Source: Prunella strophiata
Taxonomy: Eukaryota; Chordata; Aves; Passeriformes; Prunellidae
DNA length: 64,000 nt
Reading direction: 5' to 3'
Assembly: GCA_036583965.1 (NCBI GenBank)
Contig: JAZBQD010000017.1
Coordinates: forward strand, 26,942,385-27,006,384
The stretch's first letter is position 1. The number at the start of each line of letters is the position of its first letter. Of this stretch, positions 1-11,765 are shown one piece after another. A program made the position numbers and the translations under genes. Below the pieces are notes generated by a model. It was not told the origin of the DNA. It did not search any database and saw only the letters and a list, made by a program, of their open reading frames with translations.

Positions 1-805
1 CAGGGAGATATATCTCTGTGAAGATCTCTTCTGTGTGGAGAGAAGATGAGGTTTTTGTGGTCAGAGCTGGCTGGGGGAGCCAAAGTCAAGACATGCTCTG
101 TCCACTGTCCATCCAGCTTCAGGATTGACATCGGGATGGTGGGAGAGCAAAGTGGGCACTGGGACAAGGGGTGAGTGTCTGCAGGCAAGTACAGCTTTGA
201 AACCTGCCAGGACTGAGGCATGAAGGGCACTAAGCTGGTCTGAATGGCAGGCTGGTGTCCAGGCTCAGAAAATCCATTTATAGCTACCTCAGCAGGAGTT
301 ATTCCCAGATCTGGTGTGGGAAGAGTAGAGTACATTCACTTTAGCAGTCAGTGGGTCAAGCATGCAGGTTGCTTCAAAACCAGGAAAACTAAGGATCTGC
401 TTCAGAGGAGGTGACAATCCTTTGACCCTCAACTGCTGCATTTCCAGCTATGTCTGTGCAGGGGGGAAGAAAAGGCCTGTTGATGCAAGGCATGTGGTGC
501 TGTCATGCCATGGAAAACAGCTATTCCACATCCTGGGCTCTGGGGTGGGTGCCCAGCCTCCAGCCCTGAGGTCTTGAAATGGGCAGCCATCAGGGTTGTG
601 GTTATTGCCTCTGGCTTTGAACCTTTGCCTTCTCCAGCTCCCCTCCACAGCTGGGACTGCCCTTGGCAAGCAGGCAATCCACCCGGAGCTGCCCACGCCT
701 CCTCCGGGCAATTGCAGGAGACTGGCCAGGGGCTTTAACGTGGGACAGGGGGGCAACGTGGGAGCCCCCCAGTATGAAATTATCTGTCTCTTACATGCCT
801 TGTAG
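1..805 (+). other. Putative last intron of the plus-strand gene ending at 915
   Basis: No coding exon is recognisable here. The stretch ends in a pyrimidine-containing segment followed by TAG at 803-805, a plausible splice acceptor directly before the coding exon at 806. The short open frames in this interval have no family resemblance and overlap on both strands, as expected of noncoding sequence with moderate GC. The assignment as an intron depends entirely on the exon call at 806-915. Confidence 0.4.
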
Positions 806-915
806 GTGAAGAGGAAGTGCTGAAACCAGCAGAAGCAGACATACTAGAAGAGTTGAATACTCCTCTGGAAAATGACCACCAGGACAACGAATTCATCCCG
901 CATATTCTGTATTAA
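806..915 (+). CDS. HEMGN: 3'-terminal coding exon, possibly hemogen (HEMGN)
   Basis: After the acceptor TAG at 803-805, an open frame enters in phase (two bases of a split codon at 806-807) and runs 36 codons, stop included, to TAA at 913-915. The encoded tail is acidic and hydrophilic: it starts EEEVLKPAEADILEELN and ends DNEFIPHILY. From memory, human hemogen ends in a similar short acidic tail with EEPGIPAILNESHPEND and a hydrophobic aromatic end (YVLF), so length, composition and spacing match loosely. Hemogen is a nuclear haematopoietic regulator, reported as Z-linked in chicken with a role in testis development. In human 9q22 HEMGN lies on the opposite strand from FOXE1 with its 3' end towards it, which is the arrangement here. 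The match is short and unaligned. The existence of a terminal exon is better supported than its name. All upstream exons lie outside the window. Confidence 0.45.
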
Positions 916-1415
916 CGTTCTGATTGTTTGGGGATATTTTTTATTTCTACTCTCACCTCACAAACTTGATAAGTACAGCACAGTGATTTTGAGCAGCTGC
1001 TTTCTTGGGAGCCATGAAGCCCATACTCTCCTTGTCACTCTGCTTTCTATGCTTCTTGCAGGCTAGGGAGGCAATCCCTAGGGAGTTGCCTGTGGCTTAT
1101 GAGCCTCCTGCTCTCTCTGCAAACAGGCTGTTTTGCTTGGGCCTTGTGGAAGGCTTCACAGTGCTCTGCCACACTACAGTTCAGTCATACAGCCCAGCAT
1201 CCACCTCTGTTTCTGAAAGTAATTTCTTATTTGCATAAATGTGAGTGGCATTGCAAAGCTAACACTTATGGGGATTTTTAGCTGGCTGGAGAAGCCCAGC
1301 TTGGTCTTTTTGCTGTACTCCACAAACCCCATTACCCTTTGTGCTATTATCTTTAGTCTGAAAGTTTTTCTCATAGCCTGTTTTCATCTGCAATAAACAT
1401 CTTGCTTTCCTAAAG
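916..1415 (+). other. 3'UTR of the terminal exon, with polyadenylation signal
   Basis: Following the TAA at 913-915 there is about 480 bases without an in-frame continuation, then a canonical AATAAA at 1392-1397. The likely cleavage point is 10-25 bases further on, followed by a T/G-rich downstream element around 1426-1440. This is what an ordinary vertebrate 3'UTR looks like and supports the reading of 806-915 as a last exon. The exact end is inferred. Confidence 0.45.
1392..1397 (+). terminator. AATAAA polyadenylation signal
   Basis: Canonical hexamer on the plus strand, 477 bases after the stop codon of the 806-915 exon, with a T/G-rich stretch about 30 bases downstream. Confidence 0.45.
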
Positions 1416-4400
1416 CTGGAAATGTTTTTTGGTTTTAATTTCTGGGCAGCTTCACTCTGACCTTGTAAGACAAACAAAAGATGGCTGAAAACAGCTGAGT
1501 GCGTTGGGCTCAAACTTGGCTGAATTATACACTTTTGTCAGGAAAATGCCATTTGGGACAAAGACAGGAGACACTCTGCACAGTCATTGTCTTCCTGTCT
1601 CCCCAGTCTTCACACAGGATTTCTCCTGAAGCCAGGAGGTAATGGAGCGCCTTGCATCTCTCCCCTTGTTTTGGGTCTTGCGGTCCTTGTTCCTGTGCAC
1701 TGCAAGGGAAGAGGCTCTCTTACATTCCTGTGATATCCTGACACAAAGGATCCTTCTCCTCTTGAGAAGGAGTGGAGGACATACTGCCATTGTCTGACTT
1801 CCCAAGGGCCAGTCTCCCAGAGCACAAGGCTGGCCAGATCCTGCAGGCACCCCTGATTTGGGAGATTTTTTTATGCCTCTGGATATGTTGCTGCTGCTGT
1901 CCCAAAGCCCTCGGGGCTCTGTGCCACAGCATGTGTGACATCTGACTGGTGACACCAGTAAGGGTCTCTCCAGTGACACGATGGACACCCTCGACATCCC
2001 ACCCCTGCTTTGGTGCCAGGGACATCACATGAGGAGCCAGTGCTTGCCAGCCCTTCGCACAGCCTCCCCATGCTGAGATCCTGACCCCCACAGATACACT
2101 GCCAAAAGCACCCGGTGTGTGTCAAGGCAGAAAGCATCCAGCAGCACCACACCAAAGCAAATCCAGCTCCATTCCCCACGGGCAGCTCCTGGAGGGATGG
2201 GTTTCCCTTGCCAGGTATCCTGGCACTGTTTTGTTCTCCATAGGTATATCAGCTAACGTGAGGTTTTGCTCTCCCCTTGAGACTCTGATACCGGTGGTAG
2301 CTGAACAAGATCTCTCAGCTTCTGCCATGAACCACTCAAACCTTACCCACAACCCCAAAAATCTAAGGTACAAGAGGGCCTTGTGGAAGCCCTGCAGCAC
2401 AGAAGGAACTTATTTCTGTGAGGTTTGCTCTTAAACCAAGGCACTGGGAGAAGGCAGCTGAGGCTGCACTGGCCTGAAGTGGAGCCAGAGGCTGGAGGTC
2501 ATGTTATGGATGGGCAACATCACAAGAGCTGTGCTGGGGTCCTCCTGCAAGTGTGGTGCCCACACCATGCTGCAGAAGGGCTGGGCTGTGGCTGCTGCCA
2601 GGCAGGCCAGGAGACCCTTCCACCTGGTGGAGCCCCACATGTGCCATGGCAGAGACCAGCAAGAGCCAGTGGTCCTTCCCTGCTCTCCAACCCTCTGTAC
2701 AGGCAGGGAAGGGGAATCAGCCATGCTGCCCACTCCACATCTGTAGGCATTTAGACTCTCCTGGCTTCCAGAGCCCTTTAGATTTTGGGGAGAAGAAACT
2801 TCTGGGGGGCTTTAGACTCATCTTACAGCTCACATCAATCAAGGAGGGCACAGAACAACCGCATTCCATCTTCTCCAGTGGGAAGTGGAGCTGCAACAGG
2901 TGGTGAAGGCCTGGCAGAATGAGGTGTCCATGAACATGGGGCAACACTTATTCTTGAAGCACACGTGGGCAGCAGTGCTAATCCTTGCACTGGAAGGGCT
3001 GGGAGAGTTCCCTGAGGGCAGAGATGTGCAGAAACCAGAGCAAGCACCTCTGTCCATCTCTGTGGAGATGCCTTTGGTGGCTAGGCAGTCCTGGAGTCAT
3101 GCCAGGCACTGCACACTTTCTCTCAGAGCTGCTCTTACTTTCTCTTCTTTGGCAGACAGTGAGAAAGGTGTGCCTGTGCAAACAACAAATCTTATCACAA
3201 GCAGAACAAGAGAAAGATAAAGTCTTCCTAATCAACACTTTAATTTGCCATGCACTGGTTCTTTCTCTGTTGAGAGGACAGATAACAGAGCTCTTGCTTA
3301 TACAGATGGGGTTCAGGCATGAGGCTGGACTCTTGGTGGCCATGGTGTACCCCTGAGGTAGGTTCTACTGCCTGAATGGAGCTGGGCACAGGCTGGCAAG
3401 GGCAGCTGTATCTGGGATAGGGAGGCTGCTGCTTTGCAAGTGCATCAAGTCACCTTCTCCCTCTCTTCCCTCCTTCCTGAGTCCCAGACAGATGTCTTTA
3501 CCCAGGGCCTTGACAGAGAATCCAATAAAGTAAATTTTCACCCTCTGGGTGAAAACTGGATGACAGCTATGATCTGGGTCTGACATGCAGGGGAAGTCTG
3601 GGGGAAGCCAGAGACCTTTACCTGACTGCAGCTTCCTTACTGGCAAAGAGAAGGATATGGGTGCAGGGAAATAGTTCCTGAGCTATGGGGCCAGCACAGG
3701 GAGCCAGGTAAGTGCCTGACACCGTGATCCTTGCTGTGCTGTAAACTGGCAGGGCTGGCTGAGGCTCCTCCAGGATGCTTTGACCTGCTCCCTGCGGCAC
3801 ACAGATGAAGGCATGTTGTGGTACACGGTGGACACGAGCACTGTCATTGTCTCCTCACCAGTGAGATTCAGCAGGATATTGGTTAATGTCAACTGGGGTG
3901 GACTGAACAAGTTCCTTTGAGCTTTTCTCAAGGCTTCAGGTCCTGAACCCCCTCCTGCAGAGCACGGGAAGCCATCCTGAGTGCTGACAACCATGACACG
4001 AGCACTAAGGAGAGCAAACCTAACATCATATCCTGGAGAACCAGACTCTCCTCTGTCCATGCTGATTACCTTTCAGTATCTTTTCAGGAAATATGCTTCC
4101 AGCTCTATGGAACCGGGGAAGTATTTTGGTTTGTGCACCCTGGCTTCCCACTTCTCAAATTACTCTTACTATATGGGGTCCCCCACATTTGCTGAAAGCC
4201 AGGGGTGATCTGTGGCAGGCTGTTGCTCATGGCTGATATTTTGAACCAGAAGGATCTTCCTGTCCTTAACAGAAGTGAAGTAGTAGCTAAGCCTCAGCAG
4301 AAAGAAGTTGGCAAGCAACTTAGAGCCAGAAGCCACCACAGGTCAGTGAAAGCCATTCCACCCCATAAGTGCCTGGTCTTGCACAATAAGAAAAATTTGC

Positions 4401-4655
4401 TAATTAATTTACTAATATTGACTTTAAGCAGTAAATCCTGGAGAAGCAAATATCCACTCCCTCTTTGGCTACCACTTCCTGCTCAGATCTTGTTAGCTCT
4501 GCTCCTTCCCATCCTGTGTTCACTATTTAAATAAATACTTTTATAATGCTGCCAGGGCCGCCACAGACTGGAGCTGTGCATCCAGCTCATCAGTGCTCCA
4601 CCACCTGGCCTGACTCTCCTGTTCTGCCAGGAAATCATATAACTGCAGGAAAAGT
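1416..4655. other. Intergenic, no gene recognised
   Basis: Unique-looking sequence of moderate GC. Many short frames overlap on both strands, none with a recognisable domain. I looked for the conserved motifs of TRMO (the gene lying between FOXE1 and HEMGN in human) and saw none in the translated frames. No clear repeat family was recognised. Confidence 0.5.
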
Positions 4656-4945
4656 TAAGTGAGGAGAGATTTCTGGAGATCTTGAATCCAACCCCTACTC
4701 AGAGCATGGCTAAGTCTGACCAGACTGCTTTGGGCTTTCTCCAACCAAGTACTGACCTTCTCCAAGACATGAGATCATATCCCTCTTGTCCTCATCCCAG
4801 GGCTGCCCCACTTTCAAGGAAAGAATGTTTTTCTTTTATGTCCCACCAGGCTTTCCCTCAGCACAGCTTTAGCTCCTTGCCACTTTCTCCATCTTTGTGC
4901 CCTTCAGAGAAGACCCCAGCTCCATCTCCTCTGTAACCCTCTCTC
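4656..4945 (-). repeat. Degraded CR1-type LINE fragment
   Basis: Read on the plus strand this shows the reverse of a CR1 3' region: a 'tctggagatc...ccaacccc' motif at the left edge, a middle block with 'gaatgtttttcttttatg' and a right block with 'ctttgtgcccttcagagaagacccc'. These correspond in order to the 3' end and 3'UTR of older avian CR1 subfamilies. It is diverged and both ends are approximate. Confidence 0.55.
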
Positions 4946-5369
4946 AAGTTAGACTCCATGCTCACCTGCTGTCCCTGAATTCCTTCAGCCTATGTCCAGC
5001 TCTCTGCCTTGATGGCCTCAGCTGAGCTTCAATATAAGAATGACTTTCTTGCACTTACCCTAACTTAATACTGGACCCAGTATTCCTGCTGTGGCTCACA
5101 AAAGGCAGGGGGAATGGTCACTCGTCTAAGCCCACCGCCTGAAATTCAGCCCATCCCGAGGGACTTGGGGTGCTGAGCATGAGCTGTGCCCGTGTCTCCC
5201 TCAGACAGCCTGAGGTTTTCACTGAGAGGACACAGAACACACGAAGAAACCAGGATACAGCTTGCGTGGTAAACAGTGTGATCTGTGCTTTGCAGCCCTT
5301 ACAATGACGCTTTTATCAACTCTCTCCGCTACAGACCTCTCCCTGGGCACTCACGAAAGCGCTAAAACA

Positions 5370-5570
5370 CAGCTCGGCGCAGAGTTAAGCACACGCCCCT
5401 GGGCACGGCTGCTGGCTCGCCCCAGCTCGGGCGGGAGGCGCATTCCCGGCCCGTGTGCGCTTCGGCGAGCCCCGCCCGGCGGGAGCGGACCCGGCGCGGC
5501 TCCGCGGCTCCGCACCGCTCCCTGCCGGCAGCGCCGCAGCGCTGGCCTTCAACGGGAGCTCAGAGAGCCT
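5370..5570. promoter_or_regulatory. Isolated CpG-dense patch
   Basis: About 200 bases of very high GC with many CpG dinucleotides (for example ggcgggaggcg, cccgcccggcggg, ccgcggctccgcacc), in a background that is CpG-poor on both sides. It includes GC-box-like GGGCGGG and CCCGCCC motifs. It lies about 8 kb downstream of FOXE1 and is followed almost at once by a truncated CR1. No coding exon is evident. It could be an unannotated promoter, a downstream regulatory element or a remnant of one. Confidence 0.4.
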
Positions 5571-5589
5571 CTCTGCTCCCCGCTGACTG

Positions 5590-5850
5590 GCCACACACCC
5601 GTCCAGCCTGGCTGTGAACGCCTCCAGGAATGGGGCATCCACTGCTTCACAACCTGTGCCTGTGCCTCACCGCCCTCACAGGAATTTCTTCCAAATACCT
5701 GATCTAAGTCCACCTTTCTTCACTTTGAAGTCATTGTCCTTTGGCCTAGCACATGGCTCGTGCCAAAAGTCCCTCTCCAGTTCTCCCATAGGCCTCCTTT
5801 AGACAGTGGAAGGTGCTATGAGGTCTCCCCAACTGTGTAAGGTCTTCCCG
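5590..5850 (-). repeat. CR1 LINE 3'UTR fragment
   Basis: On the minus strand the fragment reads through the typical CR1 order: 'gacctcatagcaccttcca', then 'ggagagggactttt', then 'ggaagaaattcctgtgagggcggtgaggca', then 'gatgccccattcctggaggcgttc'. The final CR1 3' end (the part with cttccaacc and attctgtgattc) is missing. The copy stops at about 5590, next to the CpG-dense patch. Confidence 0.8.
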
Positions 5851-6025
5851 GATTTAAGTTCAGTTCCTGTTGTGGCAGAGAGGTACCATATCTTTTATCC
5901 ACCTAAATGCAAAGGCATGAAACCTTTTTCCCTAGTTGCTTGAAGAGAACTTTTCTTTTGCCTTTTCTCCAGAAGGGAATGGTGGAGAAAACAAAATACA
6001 AAAGAAATTACCCAAGAAGGAAAAC

Positions 6026-6047
6026 TTTTTTTTTTTTTTTTTTTTTT
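6026..6047. repeat. Poly(T) tract
   Basis: Uninterrupted run of 22 T. Confidence 0.95.
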
Positions 6048-6327
6048 AAACAAATGTTTCCTGCATAAAGGTTGAAGCTCTGAATCATCCCCTGCTTCCT
6101 CCATGAAAAAGCCACCAACATCAACAATAACACCCAGGCATGGCCTCTCACACCATGACAAGGTGGCACTTCTCACTTAGGCATTTATTCTGTGTATCCT
6201 GATCTGTCTGTAACTCCAGGGCAACAACAGACTATAAGTTCAGGGTCCAAGTCTATTGCAGTGGTCAGGCACTCATTGCTGCAGAAATGCAAGCCCATGT
6301 TATTCAAGTAAAGGTAATTTTTGAATT

Positions 6328-6402
6328 GAAGAACAAAAGAAAGAAGAAGAACAAAAGAAAAGAAGAACAAAAAAAGAAGAACAAAAAAAAACAAACCAAA
6401 AA
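6328..6402. repeat. A/G-rich minisatellite (AAGAAGAACAAAA-like units)
   Basis: Four to five imperfect copies of an 11-17 base unit containing GAAGAACAAA, with variable A-run lengths. The opposite-strand open frame through it gives only Phe/Leu/Val low-complexity sequence and is not a gene. Confidence 0.9.
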
Positions 6403-9270
6403 AACCCCCAAACAATTTGAGAACTACTGAAAAAGAGCACACATGCAGCAATAAACTCAAGTGTACCCAAAGATGCAGAAGGAGGAAATCATCACCATCA
6501 GTTATGCATCTCCTGATGAAGGGAAGGAAACCTTCTCTGAGAACGTCATGCTCTGCCCGTTGAAGACATCACAATGCTGGTACCCTGTAAGTCTTGCTCC
6601 CCCTCTATTCTTGCAGCCACAAACCTGAGAACACAGGAAGGGTGGCTAGGGAGCCACTATTTAATTGGCCATTTCTAGGGCCAGCACTCCAGTGAGCCTG
6701 ATGACAGGCTGTGTGTTAAAACATATGGCTGTAGGAGTGATACGAGGCCTTGGACATGGTTAACCTCAAAAGCTGACAGCCTGGATTCATGAGCACCTTT
6801 CCCCAAGTGGAAGAGGTCAACATGAGATGCAGATGATGTCCTTGCAAGAGCCAGCTGCAGGGGTAATTGACTCAGAGTGGTTCATGCACCACTGTGTCCA
6901 AGCAAGCTGTGTCTCAGTGATCAGACCAAGAGCTCTGATGCTGACACTGAACAAAAAAAGTCAAAAGCTATTCCTTAATCAATTAAGGATGGGAGCTTTG
7001 CATAGCTCCCATCCAGACAACAGCTCTCCAAATTCTTAAATGGCTAATGAATCTTAGCTTCCTGGCATCAGAGAAGGGATAGCAGTGAGCTCAGTAAGCT
7101 CTCCTGTGCCAGCCCACAGATAATATTCCTGCCATTTCCTAATATTCCTCCAAGGTCATTTTCAGCCAGAGCATACAATAGCCCTATTAACTTCCTGTCA
7201 TCAGAGCAGGCTAGGATAGAGCCTCTTTCCTCTTAGCCCAAGCAGTGTGGCCAGAGTACTTCATGTTGGCCAGCTGCACCCCATGTTCCAACGCTGCAGA
7301 AGTGGTGAGAGTTCAGTCTGGCAGCCCTGAGCTGGGCTTCCCTCCCCCTGAGTTTGCCCACACAAAGAGAGGTTGGATGACTGCACCACATCCAAAAGTA
7401 ACTCCCAAAAATAACACTGGCTTCCAGGTATATCACATGCCACCATCTCCCACCTTGACTTCTTGACCTCGGACATGAGAAAACATACATTTCAACTGGA
7501 CTGAGTTAAGAAATCAGCTCTGCTGTCTAGAGAGAGCTTCCAACAAATCAGGGTTCAGGATTACACCAAGACAAGTGTGTAAAGTTGTTCTTTGTGCCAA
7601 CATGGGGCACTGTATTCTTGTACACTAGACTCTGTAAAGTCAGACCCCATCAGCCTTCCTGTGCTCACATTAGCTCACTTCCAGGTCCCACATGAGTGGG
7701 ATGCCCTCTCTGGTCACTGACATGGCAGCTCTAGGTAATGGATACAGCTAAAGTCCAACTCCAGCTACATAGACTGCTCTCCCATCACAACTCACAAAGC
7801 TCTTAACTCCCTCCAAGGCACTTCCTCCTGGCCAAATGGCAGGGGCCTCCCCTGCCTACTCTTTCTCACAGATTTGATCCACTTCTTGTCACTTTCAAAG
7901 GCAGATAAATCATACTTGGGAGTCCCAAAGCTATCGAAGACTCTCCTATCTGCTCTTTGGTAACTTGGCAGATTAAACTACCTGTTCCCATCTCATTCAT
8001 CACCCTCCAGGCAGCTGGGGCTGTTGACAGGGCAACAGCTGCAGAACTCACTATCCCCCAAACACCCTCAGGAAGCCAGTCACCACCCTCTCAGCGGGAG
8101 AAGGGGCAACATCTGCCATCATCTTACCCATGTGCAAGCCAGCTCATCATCCTGAGGTGCGCAGCTGCCCCTGAAGGCTGTTACACCCCCATTAGCCATG
8201 GCTGCTGCCTGATGAATTGCTCCCACAGATGTTGCTGTTGCATAAGGTGAGCACAGTGTCCGCCTGCGGCTGCGGGAACTCCATCTCTGCAGCCAAAAAA
8301 ACTAACTGGCCTGGGGTGCAGGAGGCAAGACCAAGCATTTCTGGTGCTGCTGCCACAGGACAGGCAACATAATGTTTCCAGCAGTAACATCTCCTCTAGC
8401 TGGCCCAGCTCCATGTTGGAGCATCAGAGAGTAATTAATGCCAACCACAACCCCCTTGCCCATCTCTGAGCTCCTGCTCCTCTCACAGGTAGTAGCCTTC
8501 CCTGCCTGTCCCTTTTTCTAGCAGAGACACGTGGCTGGGATGGAGCTTCATGTATTGGTATCTGGGGCATGCTTATGGCCTGACAGGAGACCCTCTAAGC
8601 AGACTGGTGACTCAGGGGGTTGTGGAAGTTTGATACACCACCTGTGACCTGGCCCTGCTGACCCGTCCCTCCTCCTTCGCTCTGATGTCTTCAGCAACCC
8701 AGCAGACCAAAAAAAGCCAAGGTAAGACAGGGTGAAAAGCAATGAGCAGCACATGTCACACATGTCTCTGTATGTCTCCCAGTCTCAGGAGTACAGGGAA
8801 GGCTTGAAAGAGTAAACTCAGAGACACTTCATTGCAAACAATGCAAAGATTTATTTCCATTTCAAGTGAAGTAGAAGAGTAAATACAAAAAAAAAAAAAA
8901 ATCAAAATAATTTCCAATACAGAATATAATGTTCTCCTAGGCTGTACAGTCCCCTTCTTTCTCAAAGTCTGCTCAGGGCCTGACATACCAGAACTTGGGC
9001 AGAAGAGGAACTGAGAGGCTCTGTCCTTTGAGGAATGAGCATTTTCAAGCCCCTCTCTCTTCTATCAGTGCTCACATTTAAGAGTTTCCTATAGGTTACA
9101 ATCCAGATTTATTGGACTCTTCTGACAGAAATCAAAAGAGTAGTTTGAAACTTAGACTAACTTTGCTAAAAGGAAGGCTCTTAGATATTTACAACAAAAC
9201 TTACAGAAATCAAATTTTATTGTTATTCTTGCTGGTGCCTGAGAATTACAAGCCTCGTGCCAGACAAAAA

Positions 9271-9350
9271 CATTGAGATCCACATGTTTAACATATCCCC
9301 ATGGCACAAGCATACACTGAGATACAGTTGTCTAACATATCCCCTTGGCA
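9271..9350. repeat. Two-copy imperfect tandem repeat, period 44
   Basis: The segment starting at 9271 (cattgagatc...taacatatcccc) is repeated from 9315 (cactgagata...taacatatcccc) with a handful of substitutions. No further copies are visible, although the 'catatcccc' core occurs once more just after. Confidence 0.75.
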
Positions 9351-10203
9351 TATCCCCATATCCTCACAGAGAGACCCAACCCCATGGCCCCCCAAGGGCA
9401 CAACAAGTGTACCTTCCTCTGTCAGGGGCCAGGCAGTCCCCTGTCACACGTGGGCACAGGGGCAGCACATCTCAGCACCACAAGGCACAGCCTGGACACA
9501 CCCGCAGAGTTCAGCACACCCTTGGCACCTGAGCCTACAGGACAGCTCAGAGAGGCTGGAATAGCCACAAAACCACAGCAGTGCTGCTGGGAAGGGATTG
9601 CTGGAGTCTCCAGGCCTGCTGCAAGCAGGAGGTTGGAGCACTGCCAGCACTAGCAAAGGGCAGGTACAGCTTTGTCTGGTTTTGCCTAAAAAAACTCGAA
9701 GCACAGACCCCACACAGATACAGAGTCCCTTGAATGGTCCCAGTTGCTCTTCACGGTTCTGACCAGGGTTTCTACCTGCTTGTAACCAAAGTTTAGGCAG
9801 TTTTTGACCATGCCTCAGGTTCTTAGTGCAGCAAGCTCATCACTGTACCTGCTGCAAAAAATTTACCATCTAGATATGCCCAGTTTCCCTAGTTTGTAGG
9901 CATAAAAGATCTGGAGAGAAACAAGAACAAGCATCTAGACCTTCTCTGCAAACAACATACAACTGAACCTACCCATTCTAAGTCACCAAGATCTGTCAGG
10001 CTTGTCCTTCAGACAGAGTTTTGCTCCCTGAACTGCCAACAGATGCTATCTGAGTTCAGAAGCATCTTCCTCAAAACCTGTATCATCACTGGTGACCTTT
10101 TTTTAGACTGAACTCTAAACTGGCATGAGGGCTGAAGCAGAGAACAAAATGAGAGGAACAAGGGCCAGAAGACATCCAAGCTCTTCACTCTCGTGACCAA
10201 TGA

Positions 10204-10438
10204 CAAGATTCATGGAGGCATGGAGGGAGGTTTAGGCTGGATAACACCCCAGACAGTGGCTGAGCACTGGAACAGGCCCTCCAGGGAGCAAGCACCAAGT
10301 CTGACAGAGTTCAAGAAGCATTTGGACTTTACTCTCAGGCACATGGTGTGATTCTTGGGGTGTCCTGCACAGGTACAGCAGCTGGGCTTGATGATCCTCA
10401 TGAGTCCCTTCCAACTCAGCACTGCTATGACTCTGTGA
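10204..10438 (+). repeat. CR1 LINE 3' end fragment
   Basis: Contains the CR1 3'UTR sequence order ending in 'gggcttgatgatcctcatgagtcccttccaactcagcactgctatgactctgtg', close to the CR1 3' terminus consensus. The 5' part is truncated. Confidence 0.85.
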
Positions 10439-10469
10439 AGAGTACCTGGTCCACAGTGATAACTGCTTC

Positions 10470-10662
10470 TACAGGAAGAAGAGAAAGGACCCTGCTCTTC
10501 CCAGGGAGGTGGCAGAATCACCATCTCTGGATGTGTTTAAAAAAAGGCTGGACATGGCACTTGGTGCTATAGTCTAGATTCTGAGTTGAGGTGTTAGGAC
10601 ATAGGTTGGGCTCGATGATCTTAGAGGTCTCTTCCAACCTCATTATTCTGTGATTCTGTATT
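10470..10662 (+). repeat. Second CR1 LINE 3' end fragment
   Basis: Begins near 'gagaaaggaccctgctcttcccagggaggtgg' and 'ggatgtgtttaaaaaaaggctgg', and ends with 'ttgggctcgatgatcttag', 'aggtctcttccaacctc' and 'attattctgtgattctgta', a clear CR1 3' end. Its terminal part belongs to a different CR1 subfamily type from the copy immediately to its left. The two are in the same orientation. Confidence 0.9.
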
Positions 10663-11559
10663 AAAAGGCAGGACAGCTCTTCTCCCAGCCACCCTCAAAT
10701 GAGCAAGAGGTTGGCATGGCTGGCTGCCAAAGTGACACAGTCCAGTCTTTGCAGGCAATGAAAGCAGAGCCAGCAGCTATCAAAAACAATAGAAGCTGGC
10801 ACAGCTAGGTCAACAGATTCTCTTCCAGATGGTGAAGGAGAGTTGGGAGAGGTGTCAGCACAGCTGCTGGGGAGACCTGCCCCTGACTGAGACAGCTCTC
10901 TCCAGGATGGCAGCAGCTTCTGGATGTGCCAGGGCCAGGAAGAACAAGGAAGATACAACATACCTCTTCAGAAAGGATAGGAAGGGAAAAATCTGACTGA
11001 CCTCAGCACACCAGAGAGCTGAGTGGTGCTTACACTTGCTGTCTGTGCTTGTCCCCCACTGGCTCTGTACATGGAGCAGCCTCCCCAGCTCTGTGTACAG
11101 ACAGGCCTGCATGGACACAGGGCAGTGCTCTCAGGTCACTCAGCCTCCCAGCCCAGACACTGCCTCACCACCTGCCATCCCTGGCACTCTGAACCCCTGA
11201 ATCCAAAACTCACCTCCTGCCCCACAGCCCCGCAGAAGGCAGGTGTACAACTTCTCCTGCCCACCCACTGCAGAGGGCTTTACTCTTCTCCACACCAAGC
11301 TGTGCTGTGAGGACACCCAACCACCTTCTTGCTCCACTCCATTTCCTCTCTCACGTCCTACCTGGATATGTGGACCACAGCACCCACAGAAAGCAAGAAA
11401 GCTGCCTCTACACAAATTTCATCTTGCTGAGGACCTCATCTGAAAAATGCAGAGCAGAAGATACAGGTGTCTTCATGGGATCAAAAACTCTTTGCAGCAA
11501 AGCACAGCAGTAGGACAAGACACAGTAAACAAGAAATTAGAGTAGAGAAGTGCTAAATG

Positions 11560-11765
11560 GAGGGTACAAGGAGAAACTTCCCCCTCACAAGGGCAGCCAG
11601 GTTGCCCAAAGAGACTGTGCTGTCTTCATCCCTGGAGGTGATGAAGACTCAACTACACAGGGCTGAGCCTACTGGTCTGAGTCATAGCTGATCCTGATTT
11701 GGGTACCAGATTGGAATAGAAATTTCCCAAGATATTTTCCAACCTGAGTTATACCATGATCTATA
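11560..11765 (+). repeat. Degraded CR1 LINE 3' fragment
   Basis: Shows 'ggcagccaggttgcccaaagagactgtg', 'catccctggaggtgatgaagac' and a final 'attttccaacctgagttataccatgatct', in the order of the CR1 3'UTR and terminus but well diverged. Confidence 0.7.

Larger units (their letters stand above)
5860..10200. other. Intergenic, no gene recognised
   Basis: Apart from simple repeats at 6026-6047, 6328-6402 and 9271-9350 and an A15 run near 8887, this is unannotated single-copy-looking sequence. The open frames are short, overlap on both strands and show no conserved domain. Confidence 0.5.
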
